Translations under genes and position numbers: made by a program
In this document: in pieces, positions 8,666-15,160 of the stretch
Position numbering within the stretch: the first letter of the stretch is position 1
How the letters are laid out: every line of letters starts with the position of its first letter
Origin: Gammaproteobacteria bacterium
GTDB lineage: Bacteria > Pseudomonadota > Gammaproteobacteria > Woeseiales > Woeseiaceae
Length of the DNA: 15,160 nt
NCBI GenBank assembly: GCA_002685275.1
Contig: NYWX01000062.1
Coordinates: 1 to 15,160, forward strand
Reading direction: 5' to 3'
Notes under the pieces: model-generated
What the model saw: the letters and a program-made list of their open reading frames with translations, nothing else
Told to the model about the DNA's origin: nothing
The model's database searches: none

Positions 8666-9437
8666 GAAAAAATCTAATCGCATTCTCAGTAGTGACTTCT
8701 ATAATCTTTCTTATAGATTGACCTCTTGCTTCTGCTACAGCTTTAGCAACTTCTAGTAAATACATAGGTTCGTTTCTTCGGTTTTTTGGTTTTGAGTCCA
8801 TTGTTCTTGGCAAAAGATATGGAGAGTCTGTTTCAATAAAAAGTTTATTATCAGGTATGACAGATATAATTTTTTTTAAATGGTTACCCCGTCTTTCATC
8901 ACAGATCCAACCAGTTATACCTATGTAAAGACCCATATTAATATAATCATGAAGCTCTTTAGCAGAGCCTGTAAAGCAATGGACTACTGCTTTTTTTAAT
9001 TTAGGTAATGAAGGTCTTAAAATATTTATAAAATCGTAATGTGCCTCTCTTTGATGTAAAAAAATAGGTGAATCATAATCTTTAGCTATATCAATTTGCT
9101 GCGTAAAAGTTTTAATTTGATCTTCTCGCGAAGATAGGTTTCGATAGTAATCAAGACCACATTCACCAACTGCAACTACATGTTTTTTTGTAATCAGGTT
9201 TCTTATTATTTTATCGCTGGCGCTACTATAGTCAGATGCATGATGCGGATGCACACCAGCAGTTGAGTACAAAATACCTGAATTACCTTCTGACAGCATT
9301 GAAGCTCTAATGTTACTTTCATCACAACTTCCTGTGATAATTATCTTTTTAACACCAGCTAGGCTTGCTCGTTCAATAACTTTGAATCGATCTTTATCAA
9401 AGCTCTTATCAGTAAGATTTGCACCAATGTCAATCAT
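8658..9437 (-). CDS. tatD: TatD-family metal-dependent DNase
   Basis: Amidohydrolase-fold enzyme with a TIM barrel. E. coli TatD is a Mg-dependent 3'-5' exonuclease acting on single-stranded DNA and RNA. The 259 residues match E. coli TatD (about 260) throughout: DIGANLT at 3-9 (TatD proper lacks the N-terminal HxH of its paralogues), STAGVHPH at 58-65, GECGLDYYRN with Glu92, His128 (FLHQREAH), His153 (VHCFTG), GITGWICDERRG and Asp204 (ETDSPYLLP). All expected metal-ligand positions are present. The ATG has no obvious Shine-Dalgarno. It is not near tatABC here, is convergent with the NERD gene, and is divergent from the metallopeptidase-like gene with 81 bases between. Confidence 0.93.
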   Translation of the reverse strand: MIDIGANLTDKSFDKDRFKVIERASLAGVKKIIITGSCDESNIRASMLSEGNSGILYSTAGVHPHHASDYSSASDKIIRNLITKKHVVAVGECGLDYYRNLSSREDQIKTFTQQIDIAKDYDSPIFLHQREAHYDFINILRPSLPKLKKAVVHCFTGSAKELHDYINMGLYIGITGWICDERRGNHLKKIISVIPDNKLFIETDSPYLLPRTMDSKPKNRRNEPMYLLEVAKAVAEARGQSIRKIIEVTTENAIRFFQL

Positions 9438-9518
9438 AGTATTTTTTGTTTAAAATTTAATTTTATCTTATATTCTTTTTCAAAGTAATAATTTTTATCT
9501 TTAAGTACAATATTTTTT

Positions 9519-10271
9519 ATGAAAATCAAATCCAATCAAATTTATTATTATGATATTGATGATACTGATTCAGTATCATGTATTTTTATAAGAGCAAGCT
9601 CAAGAGCAAAGCATTTATCAATTAAAGTTTTTCCAAGAGGGCTGGTAGAAATAGTTGCACCAAAAAATATAAATATTTCTTTGATTAATAAATTTATTGA
9701 ATCTCATAAAGAATGGATAAAAAAAACCAAACGTCATTTTGCAGAAATCTATGTCCCAGAGCCTCTCAAATTACCTAATTATGTAGATCTAGTTAGTTTA
9801 GGTGAGCAATTTAAAGTCGACTACATTTATAAAGAAAATATAAACTCTGTAAGATATCAAAGTATAAATAATAATCTTATTTTGACTGGTCAAATTTATG
9901 ATGATGCATTGTGTATTAGGGCTTTGAAGCGTTGGTTGGCAAATGTAGCTCGTCTTAAATTTACCAATACTCTATCTGAATTATCTGATCAAATAGGCAA
10001 TTCTTTTCTAAAATTACAGATTCGATGTCAACGTACTTGTTGGGGTAGTTATTCTAGCTCTGGTAATTTAAGTTTAAATTACTGTTTATTGTTTCTTAGT
10101 CCAGCACACCTCAGGTACGTTATGATTCATGAGCTTTGCCACATAAGTCACATGAATCACTCAAAAAGATTTTGGAAGCTTGTAGAAAAGTATGAGCCAA
10201 ATTATAAGAAGCTAGATAATGAGTTGAATCACTGTTGGAATAAGATTCCAGTTTGGATGGGAGTTCATTGA
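9519..10271 (+). CDS. YgjP/DUF45-type zinc metallopeptidase-like protein
   Basis: 250 residues with the layout of the YgjP (M48-like, formerly DUF45) family. An N-terminal beta-rich region (RASSRAKHLSIKVFPRGLVEIVAP, residues 26-49) is followed by a basic helix with a Trp (ESHKEWIKK). The metal site comes last: QRTCWGSYSSSGNLSLN at 171-187, then HELCH at 204-208 with catalytic Glu205, and a third ligand probably His214 (MNHS), followed by RFW and PNYK. The usual QkTRWGSC element reads QRTCWGSY here, a mild variation. The substrate is unknown. The E. coli homologue is annotated in some resources as a UTP pyrophosphatase, which I would not transfer. The ATG follows a T run without a Shine-Dalgarno. 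It is transcribed divergently from tatD and converges on acnA. Confidence 0.88.
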   Translation: MKIKSNQIYYYDIDDTDSVSCIFIRASSRAKHLSIKVFPRGLVEIVAPKNINISLINKFIESHKEWIKKTKRHFAEIYVPEPLKLPNYVDLVSLGEQFKVDYIYKENINSVRYQSINNNLILTGQIYDDALCIRALKRWLANVARLKFTNTLSELSDQIGNSFLKLQIRCQRTCWGSYSSSGNLSLNYCLLFLSPAHLRYVMIHELCHISHMNHSKRFWKLVEKYEPNYKKLDNELNHCWNKIPVWMGVH

Positions 10272-10323
10272 TAGAAACGCGAATTTTTCAAAAACCAATT
10301 CAGCCTTAAAATTATTCTTAATC

Positions 10324-12987
10324 TCAGGCAGCTAGCTGGCGTAAAACATAATGTAAAATGCCACCATTTTCATAGTAATCACGCTCTTTGGGAGTGTCTA
10401 TACGAATAGTTGCTTCAAAGCTTTTCTCATGACCGCTCTTAGAAGTAGCAATAATTTTTACAGTTTTAGCTTCAGGATTTGTTTGACCGCTTATACTAAA
10501 TTTTTCTGTCCCATTTAAATTTAAAGATTCAGCATCTTGACCGTCTATAAATTGTAATGGTAGAACGCCCATGCCGATTAAATTAGATCTGTGAATCCTT
10601 TCAAAGCTTTTTGCAATGACAGCTTTTACGCCCAAGAGTGCAGTACCTTTAGCAGCCCAATCACGTGATGAACCTGTGCCATATTCACTTCCAGCAATAA
10701 TTACTAGGGGCGTTTCATTGATGCGGTATTCTAAAGATGCATTAAATATTGACATCTTCTTCCCACTTGGTTGATGGCAGGTCCAACCACCCTGAGTTCC
10801 AGGAACCAGCAGATTACGTAATCTTATATTAGCAAAAGTTCCACGCATCATTACTTCATGATTGCCACGTCTTGAGCCATATGAATTAAAGTTATGCGGT
10901 TCAACACCTTCTGTTTTTAAATATTCTGCTGCCGGGCTATCTATAGCAATAGCGCCAGCTGGAGATATATGATCAGTTGTAACTGAATCACCTAAAAGAG
11001 CGAGAACCCGAGCGCCCTCAATATCACTTACCGCAGAAGGTTGCTTGGTCATGCCCTCGAAATAAGGAGGATTTTTTACATATGTTGAATCTTTATCCCA
11101 GGTATATATTTCACCTTGAGGTGATTCGATGGCTTTCCAATTAGCGTCACCCTCAAAAACGTTGCTGTAGCTTGACCTGAACATATCTGCATCAACATTA
11201 GAAGCAACTGTATCTTGAATTTCTTTTTGTGTTGGCCAAATATCCCTCATGAAAACTGGCTTACCATTTTTATCATTACCAAGCGGTTCATTTAATAAAT
11301 CAAAGTGCATGTTTCCAGCAATTGCATAAGCAACGACAAGGGGCGGAGATGCCAGAAAATTATGCTGAACTAAGGCATGAATACGACCTTCAAAATTACG
11401 ATTTCCGGAAAGAACGCTTGTTCCTACAATATCATTTTTCTTAATAGCATCTGCAATCTCTGGTGTAAGTGGACCTGAATTTCCAATGCAAGTTGTACAT
11501 CCATAGCCAACATTAAAGAAACCTATAGCACCTAATTCATCTAACAAGCCCGATTTTTTTAAATAATTAGTAACAACTCTTGATCCAGGGGCAAGACTAG
11601 TTTTAACCCAAGGTTTAGCTTTTAAGCCTTTCGCAGCAGCCTTCTTTGCAACAAGTCCAGCAGCTAGCATCACAGCCGGATTTGAGGTGTTAGTGCAACT
11701 AGTTATTGCAGCTATTAAAATTGAGCCATCTTTAATTTCTACATCAGTACCATTTATGTTGGCAATACCAGTACCACCTTTTGTACGAACCGCAGTTGCG
11801 CTTTTAAGAATATTTTCATAAGATTTTGATGCATCAGTCAGAGCGATTCTATCTTGTGGTCTTTTAGGTCCAGCGATGCTAGAAACAACCTCACCCATGT
11901 CAAGTTCAATTATGTCAGTATAAAGTGCATCTTCTTGGCCGTCATAGCGCCACATACCTTGTTTTTTTGCATAAGCTTCAATGAGCGCACATTGATTATT
12001 GTCACGCCCAGAAAGCTTAAGATAACGAATGGTTTCACCATCGATTGGAAAAATTGCACATGTGGAACCAAATTCAGGGGACATGTTTCCAAGTGTCGCA
12101 CGATCAGCTAATGGCATGTGTGACAATCCATCACCGTAGAATTCGACAAATTTACCAACAACTCCTTTTTTACGAAGCATCTCCGTAACTGTTAACACTA
12201 AGTCAGTTGCTGTAGTTCCTTCGCGGAGTTTGCCAGTTAGTTTAAAGCCAATAACATTTGGGATTAGCATGGTAATCGGTTGTCCTAACATTGCAGCTTC
12301 TGCCTCAATACCTCCCACTCCCCATCCAAGAACGCCTAAACCATTAATCATAGTGGTATGAGAATCTGTTCCAACAACTGTATCTGGGTATACTGAACGC
12401 CTACCATTTTTTTCAAGATTGAAAATGACACGACTGAGGTATTCAAGGTTTACTTGATGAACAATGCCAGTGCTTGGCGGAACAACACGAAAGTTTTCAA
12501 ATGCAGATTGACCCCATCGAAGAAATGAATATCGTTCTTTATTGCGTTGAGATTCAATTTTGTTATTGAGCTCTAAAGAATTTGCTGTTCCATAATTATC
12601 AACTTGAACGGAGTGATCTATAACTAGTTCTGCAGGTGATAGTGGATTAATATCTCTAGCTGAACCACCTAGTTTTATTACTGCATCTCGCATAGCAGCT
12701 AGATCGACAACAGCTGGTACACCTGTAAAATCTTGTAGAATAACTCGAGCAGGCGTAAATGAAATTTCAGTGCTTGGAGTAGCATTTGGGTCCCAATTTG
12801 CAAGCGCGAGAATATCGTCTCGAGTAACATCGCGACCATTTTCGTAACGTAAGAGATTCTCAAGTAAGACTTTAAGAGAATAGGGTAGCCGATTTACGTG
12901 TCCGTCTTTAACAGCATCAAGGCGATAAATTTCGAAATCGCTTCCATCTACTCTAAGCGATCCATGTGCTCCAAAGCTGTTCGTCAT
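10324..12987 (-). CDS. acnA: Aconitate hydratase A (AcnA/IRP type)
   Basis: Interconverts citrate and isocitrate in the TCA cycle through a [4Fe-4S] cluster. The 887 residues are close to E. coli AcnA (891). The three cluster cysteines are visible: Cys431 in [10 protein letters not shown], and Cys497 and Cys500 in [12 protein letters not shown]. Other motifs are VIDHSVQVD at 122-130, [14 protein letters not shown] from 205, and, in the C-terminal swivel domain, [28 protein letters not shown] and [11 protein letters not shown]. The order of domains is the AcnA order, not the rearranged AcnB order. The ATG is preceded by GGAG seven bases upstream. It lies 83 bases after mnmA on the same strand, with a 6-bp hairpin between, so it may have its own promoter or be read from mnmA. 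No fur, iscR or crp operator could be recognised. Confidence 0.97.
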   Translation of the reverse strand: MTNSFGAHGSLRVDGSDFEIYRLDAVKDGHVNRLPYSLKVLLENLLRYENGRDVTRDDILALANWDPNATPSTEISFTPARVILQDFTGVPAVVDLAAMRDAVIKLGGSARDINPLSPAELVIDHSVQVDNYGTANSLELNNKIESQRNKERYSFLRWGQSAFENFRVVPPSTGIVHQVNLEYLSRVIFNLEKNGRRSVYPDTVVGTDSHTTMINGLGVLGWGVGGIEAEAAMLGQPITMLIPNVIGFKLTGKLREGTTATDLVLTVTEMLRKKGVVGKFVEFYGDGLSHMPLADRATLGNMSPEFGSTCAIFPIDGETIRYLKLSGRDNNQCALIEAYAKKQGMWRYDGQEDALYTDIIELDMGEVVSSIAGPKRPQDRIALTDASKSYENILKSATAVRTKGGTGIANINGTDVEIKDGSILIAAITSCTNTSNPAVMLAAGLVAKKAAAKGLKAKPWVKTSLAPGSRVVTNYLKKSGLLDELGAIGFFNVGYGCTTCIGNSGPLTPEIADAIKKNDIVGTSVLSGNRNFEGRIHALVQHNFLASPPLVVAYAIAGNMHFDLLNEPLGNDKNGKPVFMRDIWPTQKEIQDTVASNVDADMFRSSYSNVFEGDANWKAIESPQGEIYTWDKDSTYVKNPPYFEGMTKQPSAVSDIEGARVLALLGDSVTTDHISPAGAIAIDSPAAEYLKTEGVEPHNFNSYGSRRGNHEVMMRGTFANIRLRNLLVPGTQGGWTCHQPSGKKMSIFNASLEYRINETPLVIIAGSEYGTGSSRDWAAKGTALLGVKAVIAKSFERIHRSNLIGMGVLPLQFIDGQDAESLNLNGTEKFSISGQTNPEAKTVKIIATSKSGHEKSFEATIRIDTPKERDYYENGGILHYVLRQLAA

Positions 12988-13014
12988 ATTGTCGCTCCAG
13001 GATTAATTTTATGA

Positions 13015-13033
13015 ACGGTCATTAGAGGACCGT
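13015..13033 (-). terminator. Hairpin between mnmA and acnA
   Basis: ACGGTC and GACCGT form a perfect 6-bp stem around a 7-base loop, 38 bases after the mnmA stop and 27 bases before the acnA ATG. On the minus strand only TCATAAAATTAAT follows, which is not a strong T run. It could be a weak terminator for mnmA or a structure in the acnA leader. A TATAAT on the minus strand (13049-13044) just upstream could be an acnA -10 box, without a recognisable -35. Confidence 0.4.
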
Positions 13034-13070
13034 CTTTAAATATATTATAACTAATGGTTTAGAAATCTGC

Positions 13071-14171
13071 TTACTCTATTTTATCTATTACCGCTCCACC
13101 AAGACAGCGATTTTTATTGTAAAACACAACAAATTGTCCTGGAGCCATAGCTTTCTGTGGCTTTGAAAAACAAACTCTCGCTTTAGCATCGTCTAAAATA
13201 TAAACAATGCACTCTTGATCTGTCTGTCTATAACGTATTTTAGCATGACATTTAAGACCTTTATCAAGTCCAGCAGGTTTTTCACCAATCCAATTTAAAT
13301 CCGTGGCCAATAAGGAATTACTAAAAAGCATTTCATGCTCACCTTGAGCAACGATTAATTCATTGTTTTCCATATTTTTACTAACCACATACCAAGGTTC
13401 TTCACAACTATCAGCACGACCTCCAATCTGAAGACCGCGACGTTGCCCCAGTGTGTAATACATAAGCCCTTGATGACTTCCAATCTTTTTTTGTTTAGTT
13501 GTTACTATATGCCCTGGCTTTGCAGGTAGGTAGGTTGCTAGAAATTCTTTAAATGGTCTTTCGCCGATGAAGCAAATGCCAGTACTGTCTTTTTTGTTAT
13601 GTATTTTAAGCCCGTAATCATGGGCGATCTCTCTAACATCAATTTTTTTTAAATCACCCAATGGAAAAACAGTTTCAGCTAAAGCTTCTGCAGTTACAGC
13701 ATGTAGAAAATAACTTTGATCTTTATTTTCATCTGCGCCTTTGAAAAGAGATCCAACTCCATTAATGATTTTTGAATTAGCATAATGACCCGTTGCCAAT
13801 AAATCCCCACCGAGACGTTTCATATAATCTCTAAATACCCCAAACTTAATTTCTCGATTACATAATACATCTGGGTTTGGTGTACGACCTATCTCATACT
13901 CTTTTAAGAAATGGCTAAATACTTGCTCTCGATATTGCTTTGAAAAATTTGCGTGATGAAGAGTAATTTCGAGTTGCTCACAGATATTTCTAGCATCCTG
14001 TAGATCTTCTGCGGCTTTGCAATAGCCTTCGTCATCCTCCCAGTTAGTCATATGCAATGCTTGCACGTCTGCACCAGCTTCTTTAAGTAAAATGGCAGCA
14101 ACAGCAGAGTCAACACCACCAGAGAGACCTAGGATTATTTTTTTATTTTTGATACTTTCTTTTACGTGCAT
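13071..14171 (-). CDS. mnmA: tRNA-specific 2-thiouridylase MnmA
   Basis: Adenylates and thiolates U34 of tRNAs for Lys, Glu and Gln to form 2-thiouridine, taking sulfur from the IscS/Tus relay in gammaproteobacteria. Its 366 residues match the family. The ATP-pyrophosphatase loop SGGVDS lies at 17-22, and HMTNWEDDEGYC at 40-51. The catalytic Cys104 is in NPDVLCNREIKF and the second catalytic Cys200 in DSTGICFIGERPF, with ATGHYA and KDQSYFL between them. The C-terminal beta-barrel contains GQRRGLQIGG and ends with a PGQFVVFY segment. Both cysteines being present supports full activity. The ATG has only a weak AAG upstream. The gene follows the PIG-L gene with a 92-base AT-rich gap. Confidence 0.96.
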   Translation of the reverse strand: MHVKESIKNKKIILGLSGGVDSAVAAILLKEAGADVQALHMTNWEDDEGYCKAAEDLQDARNICEQLEITLHHANFSKQYREQVFSHFLKEYEIGRTPNPDVLCNREIKFGVFRDYMKRLGGDLLATGHYANSKIINGVGSLFKGADENKDQSYFLHAVTAEALAETVFPLGDLKKIDVREIAHDYGLKIHNKKDSTGICFIGERPFKEFLATYLPAKPGHIVTTKQKKIGSHQGLMYYTLGQRRGLQIGGRADSCEEPWYVVSKNMENNELIVAQGEHEMLFSNSLLATDLNWIGEKPAGLDKGLKCHAKIRYRQTDQECIVYILDDAKARVCFSKPQKAMAPGQFVVFYNKNRCLGGAVIDKIE

Positions 14172-14263
14172 TATCTTAATTTTATATTTGTATTAGAGAT
14201 TAGATTATTTAACTATTTAAGATTAATTAAAATTAATAAACACCAGTAAACCTAAATATAAAT

Positions 14264-14953
14264 TTAAATAAAAGCATTAGATCCAGGAATATAAAATGGA
14301 CGATGAGGCGGTGCAGGAGGAAGAATACCTCCAGCATGGGCAAATGGAAAACGTCTGAAAATTCTAAATGCCTCTGCATAATGATTGTCAGGGGCGTTGC
14401 ATTGACCTGCTCGAAATCTATTTTGAAGCTTTGCGCATGCAGCAAAACGTTTTGGATCTTGACTGTTATGAGTCATAATTGCATCAGTTTTTTCAGCGAA
14501 AAATTCAGTGATATCTACATAAAATTCGGGTACAAATTCAATTCCCATTAATGTATCCGCAAAAAATAAAGGGCATTTAAAACCAGCGGCATCCTGAACA
14601 AGAAATGATAGAGCGCGATGATCTGGGTGATAGTCTTCAGGTGCATGAGTGATTATAGCATCTGGTTGAAACTCATTTACCAAGCTAGTTATTACCTCAC
14701 TAGCTTTAACTTCACTTGATAACTTACCATCAGAAAAATTAAGTAGATATGGCCGAACTATCTTTGAAAGACCTTTTATAGTTTCATCAGCACGTTGTTG
14801 GATTAGCGATGTTTTAGAGCCGCTTCCACCCGCACCTCCATCTGTGGCCACTGCTAATCTTACTTCATCACCACGGGCCACGCAGGCAGCTAATGTGCCA
14901 TAAAAAAAGATTTCAATATCATCAGGATGCGCACCAATTGCAAGAATTTTCAT
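14264..14953 (-). CDS. PIG-L/LmbE-family deacetylase
   Basis: Zinc-dependent N-deacetylase-like fold. The family removes acetyl groups from N-acetylglucosamine-type substrates (GlcNAc-PI, mycothiol and bacillithiol precursors, and others). Residues 8-12 are the AHPDD motif with His9, Asp11 and Asp12, and the second metal element THAPEDYHPDHRA contains His109 and His112. All are intact, so it is probably catalytic. Two ATGs are adjacent. The second (14953, MKILAIGAHPDD, 229 aa) is preferred because GAGG lies five bases before it and only two before the first. The Pro-rich C-terminus (GGILPPAPPHRPFYIPG) is notable. It begins about 44 bases after purB on the same strand. The substrate cannot be told; bacillithiol synthesis is unlikely if this is a gammaproteobacterium. 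Confidence 0.88.
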   Translation of the reverse strand: MKILAIGAHPDDIEIFFYGTLAACVARGDEVRLAVATDGGAGGSGSKTSLIQQRADETIKGLSKIVRPYLLNFSDGKLSSEVKASEVITSLVNEFQPDAIITHAPEDYHPDHRALSFLVQDAAGFKCPLFFADTLMGIEFVPEFYVDITEFFAEKTDAIMTHNSQDPKRFAACAKLQNRFRAGQCNAPDNHYAEAFRIFRRFPFAHAGGILPPAPPHRPFYIPGSNAFI

Positions 14954-14997
14954 CATTACCTCAAATTGATATTACAACTACTTTTTAAAATACATCT

Positions 14998-15160
14998 TCA
15001 AATGTCACGAGCTAATTTTTCTGCAAGCCCGATATAGGAATCCGGAGTTAAATCAAGCAGCCTTTTGATCTCAGTTTCTGGTATTTCAAGAGTTTTAATA
15101 AAATTAGTAAGATTATCTCTATTGATTCTCTTTCCACGAGTCAAATCCTTTAATTTCTCA
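14998..15160 (-). CDS. purB: Adenylosuccinate lyase, C-terminal fragment at the window edge
   Basis: The frame enters from the right edge and yields 53 residues before TGA at 15000-14998. They begin EKLKDLTRGKRIN and end TPDSYIGLAEKLARDI. This matches the end of E. coli-type PurB (EKLKELTRGKR ... LTPANYIG) almost element by element. PurB catalyses two fumarate-releasing steps in purine synthesis, on SAICAR and adenylosuccinate. The catalytic parts are outside the window. It is the most upstream visible gene of the purB - PIG-L - mnmA - acnA run. Confidence 0.9.
   Translation of the reverse strand, partial: EKLKDLTRGKRINRDNLTNFIKTLEIPETEIKRLLDLTPDSYIGLAEKLARDI

Noticed and set aside
8658..9437. 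Apparent loss of the HxH metal motif in the TatD protein
   Set aside because: E. coli TatD itself has the same DIGxNLT form at this position, so it is normal for this subfamily.
11854..12111. Plus-strand 85-aa and minus-strand 63-aa ORFs within acnA
   Set aside because: Both overlap the conserved aconitase frame and show no domain or ribosome-binding evidence.
14233..14551. Short ORFs on both strands overlapping the PIG-L gene
   Set aside because: The PIG-L frame carries the metal motifs; these are out-of-frame shadows.

Overview
This AT-rich, gene-dense window most likely comes from a low-GC gammaproteobacterium. That is an inference from gene content: a fused aspartokinase-homoserine dehydrogenase (ThrA) heads a thrA-thrB-thrC operon, and the PurB tail resembles the E. 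coli enzyme. A free-living, perhaps marine, lifestyle would fit but is not shown. I see no rRNA, tRNA, CRISPR array, insertion sequence or prophage.

Layout. Bases 1-1826 (+) hold most of a catalase-peroxidase gene (katG, 5' end outside the window), closed by a hairpin. Bases 1895-2925 (-) hold four small membrane-protein genes: a DUF2061-like protein made of two near-identical halves, then three tiny proteins of 70, 58 and 60 residues. The last three are joined by stop/start overlaps. The 58-residue gene starts with GTG and is easily missed. Bases 2926-3320 are a 395-base AT-rich spacer with three exact-period 22-bp repeats, a TATAAT box and a hairpin ahead of thrA. Bases 3321-8039 (+) are thrA, thrB and thrC, followed 14 bases later by a membrane-anchored NERD-domain protein (8054-8638).

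The second half starts with tatD (8658-9437, -) and a divergent YgjP/DUF45-type zinc metalloprotein gene (9519-10271, +). A minus-strand run then reads, in transcription order, purB (only its 3' end present), a PIG-L/LmbE deacetylase, mnmA and acnA.

Function. Most genes are housekeeping: threonine synthesis from aspartate, purine synthesis (PurB), tRNA wobble-uridine thiolation (MnmA), the TCA cycle (AcnA), peroxide defence (KatG) and a metal-dependent DNase (TatD). The unexplained part is 1895-3023: the coupled small-membrane-protein cluster, the tandemly duplicated DUF2061-like gene and the phased repeats upstream of it. This is the best candidate here for an undescribed system, but the sequence alone gives no function for it.
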